Shown: positions 18,950-28,696, counted from the stretch's first letter. The stretch is DNA of 56,549 bases from Trichomonas tenax (GCA_023091735.1 JALKBU010000242.1:1-56549); one strand, 5' to 3'. Translations and numbers: made by a program. The notes: generated by a model not told the origin, from the letters alone.

Positions 18950-19948
18950 TGCAATATATCAAAACCGCCAATACTTAAATTATTTTAAAACATAAAATCT
19001 GTGATATATTGATTCTATATTTCACTTTTTACTAACAAATATATCGCATATTTTGATAATTCAAAAAAATTATTATTATTTTGTGTTTTCACTGCCATTC
19101 AGTTTTTCATATGCATAAAAATTGTTTTTACTATTGTCTGTCAACTAAAGTATGTTCAATCAAAAATATATAGATATATTATCTAAATTTTAGATTTTCG
19201 GGATAATGGTATAGAACAACTTCGTAATGATGATTAAGAATCATTAAGTCAAAAGAGAAAAACGATGATATTTCTTTGGGAAATCGTGAATCATCAGCGA
19301 GAAGGGATGCTCATAAAGAACGTATGTTTTGCTGAGCAGCAGAACATGGCGGTATACTGACCGTGATTTGGATAACTCGAAAACTAAACGAAAAGTTGTA
19401 TCAAGAAAAAAAATATTATGTCGCCCCCATTTTTAATATTGACAAATTTACAACCCCCTTAAATATCAAAATTGCATTTTTGTAATGCACATCAATAATA
19501 ATTAAAAAATAAACAACATATGAAAATTAATAGTCCTAAAATTCTAAAAAATTAATGCTAAAAATGAATTATTTGTTAATTATTTTACTTTTTTTGAATA
19601 ATAAGGAGAAAAAATATTTGATTTTCTACATTCCTGTGGCATGTTGGCTGTTGCGTGCCGTGGTTATTGGCCTCATAACGACCGAATCTCAGAAGATTAA
19701 TGGCAACTCAATTTCTATATCATTATCATTCCTTTTCTCTTGGCCTGTATAAAGTCATAAAGGAGCTTTGTAATTTCTACACGAGCGGAAGTCTCAATTC
19801 TAATGTTGTCTTAGTCATTTCAATTCCATCAAACATTTTGTCGTTTTTCGCTCAAAAATAGACTTTCAATATCGAATTAAGATTAAATAACAGATAAAAC
19901 GTGAAATCCCATAAATTGCGAAAATGTAAACTAGTTTACAAAGTCCCA
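18950..19948. other. Divergent intergenic region with a possible gene relic
   Basis: Lies between GCN5 and the TBC gene, which point away from each other. Around 19200-19370 short coding-like patches appear in shifting frames (ESLSQKRK, then DDISLGNRESSARRD, then AAEHGG), perhaps a dead gene. A perfect 14-bp palindrome, GTAAACTAGTTTAC, lies at 19926-19939, 9 bases before the TBC ATG. Nothing else is recognised. Confidence 0.35.
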
Positions 19949-21478
19949 ATGATTGCTCAGGATACTAACATAAACCTGTGCCTCATTGGAGAGGACAACA
20001 GTACATCGAAGGGCCTTCTCAAGATGCAGCACAACAACGGCAATGTTTCCCTCTCTTTCTTCCCAGAGCTCGTTGTTGACGGAATGAAGGGAAAACCACA
20101 GGCAAAGCGCATCGCACAAATTCCGGACTGCGTTTTCCAATTATCAGATTTTACAATGATCGAAATGGACGCCGACGATCGTCTCGTTGTGACACTTTCT
20201 GGATCGCGATCTCATTGCGTCCTTTATTTCACTCGCGATAATGATATCACGCACTTCCTCAACTACATCGGTGGAAAGGTTCGCTTGAAAAACTCTGATT
20301 GCAACCCTAGAGTATATTTGCTCGAGCCACTCGATTCATCAGCCTCAATCGTCACTCCTTTCCTCTCCACAGCGCTCCCACAGTCGACAAACAACAAAAA
20401 CAAGGCACCGAGCCGCGTTTCTCTCCACAAAATTCAGAAGCCGGACTTAGTTTTCCCAGGCGAATTTCACGAACCTGTTCAAAAAATGTCTGCCGCCGAT
20501 TATCACAAGCTATTCGACGAAAATGGTTGCATCAAGGACGAAGTCAAGTTCCCGAGCATTTTCTATAATGTTGATGTTGATCTCGCTGTTGCTGGTGAAT
20601 TATGGAAATTGCTGCTTGAGCCAGATGATGCCAAGTTGCCACGCAGTGAAAGAGAAAAGAAGACAGTTGAAAATCGCGCGAAATACACAGAAATCAAGCG
20701 TCAGTGGCAGGTAACGACACCTCGTCAGTGGAGAAACTACGGAGAGCTCCGCGATCTTATCGCATTGCTCGAAAAGGATCTCGTAGATAATGAGAATTTG
20801 TTCTCACATTTCAAGAACCCAGCATACGTCCAGAAGATCGCTTTCAACGTTTTACTCACGCTTTCTTGCTGGAACTTAGATAACGCTGCATACGTCAAAG
20901 ATCTCGTTCATTTCTTGGCTCCTTTCCTCGATTCATATATCTGTGATGCTGACGAGGATAAGGTTACTTTGCACGACGGAAGCGTTTTGACAGCCGAAGA
21001 GAGTGAAGCTGATATCTTCTGGTGCTTCACAACTTTCTATGATCACAACAATCTTTGCGATCTCGTTAGACAGTCAACCAAACCGCTTAATAAGCCTCTC
21101 TTTATTGCTATCGGCTACATCCTTGATGAAAACTTCTCAGAACTTCTTCAGTTGCTTACACAGAAACATGCTGTTTCATTAGATTTCCTTAGAGACGACG
21201 TCAGCAGCTGGTTCACCACCTGCTACTCAGGCGATGACTTGAGGAGGCTTTGGGTCAGTGTCCTTTCGTTCTCTTCTTCATTCCAATTCTTCCAGTGCTA
21301 CATTGTTTCTCTTCTTTACACTCTCGCAGGTTCTTTCGTGGAGATGAACCCTCTTAATAGCGATGAGTTCGTTAGAAGATTCCACATGTTGAAGAAAGGA
21401 GTTGATCTTAACCTCCTTCTGCATAACGCGAACCAAATTTTGAAGATCCTTCAAGATGCTAAGAAGCCTATGCGTTGA
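19949..21478 (+). CDS. TBC-domain protein of the TBC1D15/Gyp7 type, probably without GAP activity
   Basis: 509 residues from the ATG at 19949; the open frame upstream of it has no other ATG. An N-terminal domain of about 150 residues (LCLIGEDNSTSKGLLKMQ) resembles the substrate-recognition domain of TBC1D15/Gyp7 proteins. The TBC domain follows at about 215-480 (QWRNYGELRDLIALLEKD, NPAYVQKIAFNVLLTLSCW, AYVKDLVHFLAPFL). TBC proteins normally supply an arginine finger (IxxDxxR) and a glutamine finger (YxQ) to Rab GTPases. Here the corresponding places read LEKDLVD (Asp280 for Arg) and YVKD (Lys317 for Gln). The fold is kept but both fingers are changed, so it may act as a Rab-binding scaffold. 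Frame and codon use are healthy. Confidence 0.82.
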   Translation: MIAQDTNINLCLIGEDNSTSKGLLKMQHNNGNVSLSFFPELVVDGMKGKPQAKRIAQIPDCVFQLSDFTMIEMDADDRLVVTLSGSRSHCVLYFTRDNDITHFLNYIGGKVRLKNSDCNPRVYLLEPLDSSASIVTPFLSTALPQSTNNKNKAPSRVSLHKIQKPDLVFPGEFHEPVQKMSAADYHKLFDENGCIKDEVKFPSIFYNVDVDLAVAGELWKLLLEPDDAKLPRSEREKKTVENRAKYTEIKRQWQVTTPRQWRNYGELRDLIALLEKDLVDNENLFSHFKNPAYVQKIAFNVLLTLSCWNLDNAAYVKDLVHFLAPFLDSYICDADEDKVTLHDGSVLTAEESEADIFWCFTTFYDHNNLCDLVRQSTKPLNKPLFIAIGYILDENFSELLQLLTQKHAVSLDFLRDDVSSWFTTCYSGDDLRRLWVSVLSFSSSFQFFQCYIVSLLYTLAGSFVEMNPLNSDEFVRRFHMLKKGVDLNLLLHNANQILKILQDAKKPMR

Positions 21479-21914
21479 ATTTGATTATTACCCCTATTTC
21501 ATTAAATGTCCTTTTTTCCTCAACTTTTATTATAACCTAAATTAGGAATTTGTATCTAACATTGCATATGTATTCAGTTACAAAATATAAGATGTTTGAC
21601 AGCGTAAAAGCAGTGATTTAGATAAAGATTGCAGTGTCTTGTCTTCAATCATTCCATTGGTGTGCAAAACAGAAAATTAAGGGTCACAGTCACCAAACAT
21701 GTACTATGATCATGTGTACAATGCAGTATATCAAAGAGAACAAGATATTCACGGAAATGAAGAATCATGAAACATGTTTTCAGCGTGTTTTACAGCTACT
21801 ACTGCTGTAAACCATTCTCTAGAGTGTGCTGATACTAAATATATCACAGATAAATATAAAATATCATAAAATTATCGAATGTCAATTGAAATCAAGGAGT
21901 TATCATGGATTTGA
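21479..21914. other. Spacer between TBC gene and second Maverick cluster
   Basis: AT-rich with no gene recognised. The left border of the Maverick-derived material lies near its end, but no clear terminal repeat was found. Confidence 0.4.
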
Positions 21915-22642
21915 TCAAATTCCATTTAATACTTTAATCTCTATCAAATTTAAAACTAATTTATGTAGATAAACACATCCATATCTGTGCAAAATCATTT
22001 GAGGAAATTTGTTTATTTGCCATAACATAGCATTTTTATTTTTCGTAAATGTTAAAATTGATTGAATATCATCAATGATAAAATGAAATCTCTCGATAAG
22101 ATACCATAAATAATATGATGAGAATGGCATAAATGTTCCGCGTAGCCGAGTCTCTGACGAGCCATGAGTGCTTGATAGTTGGGTCAATTTCTTCTGTTTT
22201 TGATCAATTGGTAAATTGTTTGATTTCATGTAATTATACATAAATGAACCAATTGTTTTTTATCGGTTGTTATTTCGAAATTTCGAATTATGGGTCAAAA
22301 GTTTATGTATTCATTAATATATTATTCATCAATGTGACCCTTAACTTCTGCAACAAATAATGTATCTTTCCTTTTAATAATTCCTAATGCTTTTGCTTTT
22401 TTCGTTGCTGTATCACATATTAAAACTTCACTTAAACGACCTTGCATGTACATTCTACCATTAGTGTATTTAATAAATTCATGTTTGTTTGATGAAAATG
22501 ATGAAGGATATAATGTATTAAAATCAACACCAACAAAGTGTGTCATTATGTTATCAGTGTCTTTATTTGAAGTTAGTAAATAACAATTGGCAATCTCGAG
22601 GTCTAAAGCCCTCGACCTTGCCAATTGTTGAAAGTGATACAT
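21915..22642 (-). pseudogene. Second Maverick/Polinton DNA polymerase B fragment
   Basis: The minus strand from 22642 encodes VGVDFNTLYPSSF, a family B polymerase motif A with the metal-binding Asp and the LYPS core. It continues through KHEFIKYTNGRMYM to a TAA at 22322-22324. Downstream, a second frame (22241-21915) gives FSSYYLWYLIERFHFIID, the expected next region of the same polymerase, with in-frame stops and frameshifts in between. Motif A differs from the fragment at 6340-6570 (DFDACSLYPSAM), so this is another polymerase lineage. The first 15 or so residues of the open frame come from a palindrome rather than from polymerase sequence. Confidence 0.75.
22584..22627. repeat. 44-bp imperfect palindrome at the polymerase break
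   Basis: The outer 10 bp pair perfectly (CAATTGGCAA with TTGCCAATTG), and an inner TCGAGG/CCTCGA stem surrounds a short loop. The polymerase fragment starts exactly here, which suggests that the break arose by fold-back joining of DNA. Confidence 0.8.
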
Positions 22643-22675
22643 CTATACATCAGACCTTGCCAGAGTCAGTGATGC

Positions 22676-22917
22676 ACACTCTGGTCCCCCATGTAGGGAT
22701 TAAAATTTTCATTAATTTCAAAACGAGCGTTAATTTTTTATTTTAAACTTATGATATTATTTATATTAAAATCTTTGACATCATGACGTTAAAATTAAAA
22801 CTGCCAGATTTTTAAAATGTCAAGTTCTTAAAAAGAGCCCTCGCTCCTCTATAGGGAATTAAAGATTTCATAAATTTCAAAATCAGCGTTAATTTTTTAT
22901 TTTAAATATATGATATA
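22676..22917. repeat. Maverick terminal-type segments, reverse orientation, two direct copies
   Basis: A segment with GGTCCCCCATGTAGGG, TTCATTAATTTCAAAA and GCGTTAATTTTTTATTTTAA occurs at about 22684-22757. A diverged copy lies at about 22848-22917. Reversed, the pattern matches the segments at 301-409 and 1099-1207 at the other side of the window. A short hairpin (CCAGAGT with ACTCTGG) lies just before at about 22656-22682. They sit between two minus-strand Maverick genes, so the element here is rearranged, not intact. Confidence 0.55.
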
Positions 22918-23029
22918 ATTTATTTTCCCATTAGTGATAGAATTTATGGCTTAAAACTATGCCAAGGTGAAGAGGGGCTTCGCCGGGCGCTATACACCTG
23001 AGATCTCACCTATGACAAAAATAATGTAA

Positions 23030-23815
23030 TCATTCAACTCTTTCAAATGCATAAACAGTAATATAAGGAGGCATGTAATCAGTACCTGATCCACTTTTTG
23101 CAGTATTTCCGTAAACAGAATGAGTATAACTTCCATCATAATTAGTATAAGTATTTATTTTATAAGGTGCTTTGTTTCTATCATCCCAAAAAATGTCATT
23201 AGGAATCGTCATTACATCAGTCATATAATTGCTTTCATATTTACCATGATTATAATCAAAAATTGAATAATATGAAGTCATTGAATGAGTATGATCTCCT
23301 GCCGTTGATGTTGTACCTGAAAAGTAGTGATTATGTGCGGGTAAGTTATTTACTGTAATCTTTTTACTTCCTCCTGTTTGATTCGATGAGTTCGCGCAAT
23401 ATAAGCGATCAACTATTTGATTCCATTTACCAAAACCGAATAATTGAGTAGGATTTACGCTATTCATCGATGTGTAAATTGAACCTACAGGATAAATTGT
23501 TATTAATGTTTCATATTTAGAATTTAATACATTTTGCTTTAAATTCATTATTTCCGTATTGAACGTACGTAATAAATTCCAAACACTAGTTTCAGGATTA
23601 GTTGAAGGTGCATCTGTTCCCAATACATGTTTAATTATTACATCATCAACTTTAATTTCATTTGCATTTATTGCTGTGTCGATTTCATTTAATTTTTCAT
23701 TTAGCCCATTAATTTCTGTTATTTCGTGTGTATGTTCTTTATCTGCTTTATCATTCAGTGCATTCATGACATCCGCCAAGTTTGAAAAGATTGTCGAATC
23801 TGCAACAAAGTTCAT
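23030..23815 (-). CDS. Phage tail-fibre/collar-like protein of a Maverick
   Basis: 261 residues from the ATG at 23815; the open frame begins earlier, but with no ATG. The N-terminal third has fibre-type helical linkers (DKADKEHTHEITEINGLNE, 22-40). The C-terminal half has the signature YPVGSIYTS (109-117), FGFGKW (126-131), PAHNHYF (159-165), GDHTHS (173-178) and MPPYITVYAFERV (248-260). The paired His-X-His sites and this end are typical of metal-binding receptor-tip domains of phage short tail fibres. The frame is unbroken although neighbouring Maverick genes are dead. Its likely role is host or particle attachment in a virus-like stage, which is inference. No initiator or flanking partner gene is preserved. 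Confidence 0.7.
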   Translation of the reverse strand: MNFVADSTIFSNLADVMNALNDKADKEHTHEITEINGLNEKLNEIDTAINANEIKVDDVIIKHVLGTDAPSTNPETSVWNLLRTFNTEIMNLKQNVLNSKYETLITIYPVGSIYTSMNSVNPTQLFGFGKWNQIVDRLYCANSSNQTGGSKKITVNNLPAHNHYFSGTTSTAGDHTHSMTSYYSIFDYNHGKYESNYMTDVMTIPNDIFWDDRNKAPYKINTYTNYDGSYTHSVYGNTAKSGSGTDYMPPYITVYAFERVE

Positions 23816-25367
23816 GAAGCACCTGAAAAATATGGCAGACCATTTAAAACCGCTTATTTTGACGGGAAAAATACCATATCTATGTGTATTATTCAAAATA
23901 TGCACCTAATATAATTTAGGATGCATTATTAAAAAGACAAAATAAACAATTGCACGATCATAAAATTTAAATTCCTGTAGAGTTTTTCTAAAAAATTTGA
24001 ATTATCAAATCAAGCAAGTAATATAAAAATACATTTATTTATGATAAACAAAAACAAATGCACTGTTTTAAACTTAAAAATCGATGTTCATTGATGAAAT
24101 CAATATGTGAGACTTACGTGACAGAAATTATTTTACACGACACATGTCAGATCCACTCAAATAAAGTCTTTTGATTTTGAATTACATTACGATGGTGGAA
24201 TAATGAATGTATATATACTTCAGATCATAATTGTGATTTTCAAATTTTTGATTATGTGAAGTTTACACCATAGTAACGAACTAATTGTTGAGTAACGAGA
24301 TTTTTCCTGACGTTATACGCTACATGAAAAAGGAATTTTAAAGAAAGGGCGTTAATGACACATTCAATTTGGAAACTTGTGGAAATGTAACATGAAATGA
24401 TGCAGGATGTCGGAAATATTGACTCACAACCTTCAAAAATGAGGTCGTACGGGCGTGTTACTCACTAGATTGAATTGAGTACCTATTTATGTGCTTCTCA
24501 ATTTGCAGCACGGTGATGTAAACGTATTAAAATTGTTAACCCAATGTGCTTCAAATTGAGGCAGTCTCGTTCTATTCAACCCCCTGTATAAAAAATGTTA
24601 ACTCAAATTGTTTTTATTCTTAGACATTGAATAAATTGGTGAATAAAAAACAAATTCTGTTGAATATTAATATAGAGCTCAGATAAAGGGTTTGATTTGC
24701 AATTCGAAAAAATTTGCATGAAAAAAATAAAGGTTTCTGTTGTTTATGCAAAAATTTTGAATTGAAAAAATAAAATTTGAGGAACGGAAAAAGATGATGT
24801 TTGAAATATATTCAAAAGCTCGATTCCACATTTTTAGAAACTTTTGGAGGCGGTCAAAATTGAATATATAAAAATTTATGGAGCTCTCAATATTCTGAAT
24901 CCAAACCGATAAGCACAATAAATTGAGAAATCATTTATACAAATTGTTGGTTCCTATATGTAAAAATAATTAAAGAATGATAAAATTTGTGAGGCTATTC
25001 AAATCCAAACTTTAAACTTCACAATTCTAAACTCAAAGAATTCAACTGACATAATATAATTATAAATATGGATTCATGGCAACACAAATCATGAATAAAA
25101 CTTCCGATCATCAACATTCCATTCAATTTTCAGATCCCACAAAATATGCGGGTTCTCAAAAATTTATTCTAATAAAATCTCGATTGTTTGTAAGTTTTGT
25201 GATTCTAATTTTTAGTGCTATAAATAACACTCCAATCGTTATATATAAATATGCAATACAACGTGTAGGGTATAACAAAAAGTCGCAAAAAAACGACCTC
25301 TTTACATGGCAGTTCTAAATAGATTTTGTCATGTAAAGTATGCCATTTTAACAAAGGGTGTTCTATT
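23816..25367. other. AT-rich region, no supported gene
   Basis: The first 90 bases read on the plus strand as a coding-like patch (EAPEKYGRPFKTAYFDGKN at about 23819-23875), possibly another scrap of Maverick gene. The rest has only short, AT-driven ORFs. No RNA gene seen. Confidence 0.35.
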
Positions 25368-25451
25368 AAGCTTGATGCACTCCCTAGCAAGCTTGATACG
25401 CACTCTTACAAGCTTGAAATGAACTCTAGCAAGCTTAATAGACTCTCGAAT
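25368..25451. repeat. 21-bp minisatellite, four copies
   Basis: Units starting AAGCTT occur at 25368, 25389, 25410 and 25431, an exact 21-base period. They share the pattern AAGCTTGAT...CACTC.TA.C with increasing drift in the last unit. Noncoding. Confidence 0.85.
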
Positions 25452-25643
25452 AAGATTTGCTGATGCTATAACATGCTCAATTGAACTTTATAAATACACA
25501 TTCTAATTAGCTAACTAATTTTACATGTCAAAATGAAATACATTTGGTATGTAAACATATCACTTTTTCGTGACTCTTTATTATATCCAACAATAAAACA
25601 CTAATTTATATAAACAAACAAAGTTAAAGAGCGCATGAAATGC

Positions 25644-25916
25644 TTAAAGATTGAAGCAATTTGATGTTGTGTAGATGGAGTTGTTCGATGACTGGAAGTA
25701 GTGAGCCGAATAGTAGCGGTTGTATGGGCTCATTTCCTGAAGGGAGATGTTGGACTCATCGGAGTTGTCATCACTGGAAGCGCTGTATGAGTTGAAGGAT
25801 GAGCTTTGGAAAAACGTAGATGAACGAACTGGGTTCCAGCCGAATTGGTCTGGATAGGATTGCTTGCTGTAGTTGAAGGCCTGAGAAGACTGATAGTCAT
25901 TCTGGTATGCGAACAT
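25644..25916 (-). CDS. Small Ser/Tyr/Asn-rich protein, 90 aa
   Basis: A low-complexity protein dominated by Ser, Tyr, Asn, Phe and Gln (for example YQSSQAFNYSKQSYPDQFGW), with a short acidic patch (SSDDNSDES). No membrane segment or signal peptide. It is probably disordered; such proteins often join transcription complexes or condensates, but that is only a possibility. Support for a real gene: a TCATT initiator with its A exactly 11 bases before the ATG, the commonest spacing in this window, and a GC content above that of the surrounding desert. It is the only credible live gene between 23.8 and 30.2 kb. Confidence 0.62.
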   Translation of the reverse strand: MFAYQNDYQSSQAFNYSKQSYPDQFGWNPVRSSTFFQSSSFNSYSASSDDNSDESNISLQEMSPYNRYYSAHYFQSSNNSIYTTSNCFNL

Positions 25917-26403
25917 TATTTCAAAATGACAATTAATAAAATTTATTCAACCGCCATTTAAATAGAAATTTATAAAACCCAATTTTGTGAGGCCTGGTCA
26001 CAGGTCTCAATTTTTTATATGCAAATCGCTCCCCAAATGGCTTAAAAATGATATAAACATCAATCAAAACCTGTGGCATTGAATGTCACTTTTATGTAAC
26101 TTTTTTACGCTACCGGTTTCATATATAATGATTTTCAGGGTAGAGGACTTCTAATTCAACATTTTTCGGTTTGACAATTTTATCGTCTTACAATATTTTG
26201 CCGCGTAATTTCAGTAAAAGTTTACTTTTCGTTGTAAATCGATATAATAATTCACTATCTGACTCAGTAAAACATTATTACAATAAAATTCCGGCGTCAC
26301 TTTTGTCGAATAATGCAATTCTTGTAATTCAATTTTGAATAAGGCTACCTTTAGATTTATTTTTCGTAAAACTTTTTCTCACAAAATTTAAAAGGAAATT
26401 TCT
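25917..26403. other. AT-rich upstream region, nothing further recognised
   Basis: Holds the initiator above and otherwise AT-rich DNA without repeat or ORF of note. Confidence 0.4.
25925..25929 (-). promoter_or_regulatory. Initiator TCATT for the Ser/Tyr-rich gene
   Basis: Minus-strand TCATT with A at 25927, 11 bases before the ATG at 25916. Confidence 0.7.
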
Positions 26404-26455
26404 CCGTTGTTTTTTATGCAATTGAGCTTCGCTCTATTGTATAAACAAACAACGG
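26404..26455. repeat. 52-bp near-perfect palindrome with TTCG loop
   Basis: CCGTTGTTT at the left pairs with AAACAACGG at the right. The inner CAAT and GAGC stems close on TTCG, with only a few mismatches and one-base shifts. It stands alone in AT-rich DNA about 0.2 kb before the recombinase-like remnant. It could be a miniature inverted-repeat element or the folded end of a mobile element. Confidence 0.8.
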
Positions 26456-26610
26456 GCAAATTTATAAATTTATAAAATCAAAAAATATACATTTTTAAAT
26501 TGATTTTAAATCATATATCTGATATTGATCTATATTTACATAATATTTTAGTGACTATTATTTATTTTAATTTTCAAGCTTTTCAATTTTTCAAATTTTT
26601 TATCGACTTT

Positions 26611-26943
26611 AATGATCTTTTACAACGTTCAGTTCAAGTTTTAACCAGTTCTATTTCACCAGCTACGCAAAGGCAATACAATTCTTTGATTAAAACATAT
26701 TTTTAGATCTTGTCAAAAATTCCCAATTCTCCACCTTGTGTTCCATTAACTTACAATAATGTTATTGTCTTTTTCAGGCATATCGTATCTTTAACCCTAC
26801 AACAGCATATTCATATATCCGCGAATTGATGTGTTAACAATCTCCCTGACATAACTCGCTGCCAAAAGATTGACCATTATTTCAAGGGACTATCGAGACT
26901 AATGGCTACGGACTTTGCCCCCAATGCAAAGAAAGGAGTTAAT
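26611..26943 (+). pseudogene. Tyrosine-recombinase-like N-terminal domain, decayed
   Basis: The first frame encodes SSISPATQRQYNSLIKTYF, typical of the SAM-like core-binding start of tyrosine recombinases. It meets a TAG at 26704-26706 and continues in the same frame (PPCVPLTYNNVIVFF). A shifted frame then gives FQAYRIFNPTTAYSYIRELM, and a third gives CQKIDHYFKGLSRLM and ATDFAPNAKKG. The order is that of the four-helix DNA-binding domain. The catalytic domain with Arg-His-Arg-Tyr was not found intact. It could derive from an integrase, a Crypton or a DIRS-like element; I cannot tell which. Confidence 0.45.
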
Positions 26944-27318
26944 ATTATAAACTTTGCTTTTTTTTAAAAAAAAATCCTTTTGAATTTTGTGAGACCAAGT
27001 TGTCGTAAAATAAATCTAAAAAGAAGCCGTTTCAATTCAAAATTGAATAAATAACAATTTGATTTATTTTTTTTTTTATCAAACTTTTCTATGAGGTGTA
27101 AAAATTTATTGAAATCTCTGTTCTCAATAATGCTTTTAAAATAGGCTGCGATTTTCAATCAGCTGGACTATGTTTAGGATTATGAGAGCATTTCCATTTT
27201 TACGCCGCTAAATTCTGCATTTTCAAAGCTATTGACAATTTTTCGTCATCGTTCACAAAAAATTTGAGATTTTTTATTGTTTCAGCATACATTTTTATGC
27301 TTTACCTTTTATAAAGGT

Positions 27319-27453
27319 ATGGTGACTAATAACCTTATTATATTTTCAAGTTTAGACGTTAGAATAGCGAGGCATCATAGCACTGTCATTGCTCAAGCCT
27401 TGGCTGACGCTATAAGGCCCTGGGTGTACTGTGATATTGGGTATTCTAGCTAA
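27319..27453 (+). pseudogene. Coding-like relic, unknown
   Basis: A 44-codon frame including RIARHHSTVIAQALADAIRP and then WVYCDIG. It is less AT-rich than the flanks and reads like protein, but has no continuation. It may belong to the same dead element as 26611-26943. Confidence 0.3.
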
Positions 27454-28403
27454 TCTGGCTTCCTTCTTTTTATCTAAGATGCCTTCGAAAATAAAATACT
27501 TGTTTAATTTCCTCGTTTTAGACTGGCGTCAAGTTCTCATCGATGTTACCATCATAATTAACATTCCAAAAGTACTTCATGAAATTTGATTTTTTGAACA
27601 CTAAAGTTACTGATATCTAAACCATGGCTTGAACTCAGTATGAACGACAACATACAGTGATGACACTGTTATAGTACAGAGAAAATCTGGTCTACAGTTT
27701 TTGAGATCTCAAATCAAATATTCCGTTTAAACAAAATTTCGCATAAAAAAGAATATAGAGTGTGTTTCCTTCTACTGGTTACTGCAGCTGATGCTTTTAT
27801 TTTAAGCAATTCATTGTTTTTATTTACCATCTGAAATTAGATTTTCCTAAAATATGTCTTTTTTTCGATTATTGTTAAATGAATTACATACAAATGAAGA
27901 AAATTAATGTAATATCTTCTCATTCGTCATAAATATAAGATTGTTTTCCATTGCATGGGATTTCAGCATTATGACTTTATACAAGATTGCACTCAAGTTT
28001 CTATAATACTGTTTATATTATACAATCACTCCTATTATTTAAAATCTTTCGATTTCATCTACAAAGTCTTTAAAAACTAAAAGTCTCGAAAAAATTTAAA
28101 TTAAATGCATTTTTATATCTTGAAAATGGTCGAAGCAATTTCATTCAAATCTCTCTTATAAGTCGATCATAGTCACAAAAGTGTATACCTGCAAGTATAG
28201 CCTCTAAATATCAGTAATTTTGACTCACCATACCTTTCCTTTTATGGCTTATTTTGATTCCTCTCTGTTGGTATGCATTGTAATAGTGTTAATTTATTTT
28301 TATACCTCTTTCACCTTGTGTATCAATAAATAGCTATCTCTTCCTCTTTAAATATATTCATATACAACACTGTTTAATCTTATTGGTATAAAAAGGACTC
28401 GTT

Positions 28404-28604
28404 ATGATTGGATTTAATCCAACAAATGTTCCTTTTACACTATTTCGTGCTATCGACCTTTAATCCTGCAGCATGAGCCTTGATGAGCATCATACTTCAT
28501 TCGCTGGCTCAGTGATCCTTAAGCCAGTAATTGACCAATGTGATTATTCGGGTTTTATGAGGCAACCTGCTATATTCCCATTCAGCACTGGGAGGGCTGC
28601 ATAA
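28404..28604 (+). pseudogene. Coding-like relic with one in-frame stop
   Basis: The frame reads MIGFNPTNVPFTLFRAIDL, a TAA at 28461-28463, then in the same frame MSLDEHHTSFAGSVILKPVI to a TAA at 28602-28604. Base composition is higher in GC than the surrounding DNA. No family recognised. Confidence 0.3.
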
Positions 28605-28696
28605 TAATACCAGAATTGCTTGTTTCATTCTGTATTAGCCCTCAATTTTTTTCACTTGTTATTCTTTATGACTTTTGAATTGCATATCAAAACTAG

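Noticed and set aside
19555..19752. 65-codon hydrophobic plus-strand ORF before the TBC gene
   Set aside because: Composition is explained by AT-rich DNA, with no initiator and no charged n-region typical of signal peptides.
23816..23905. N-terminal extension of the tail-fibre-like protein
   Set aside because: It has only a GTG start, and its sequence reads better as a coding scrap on the opposite strand.
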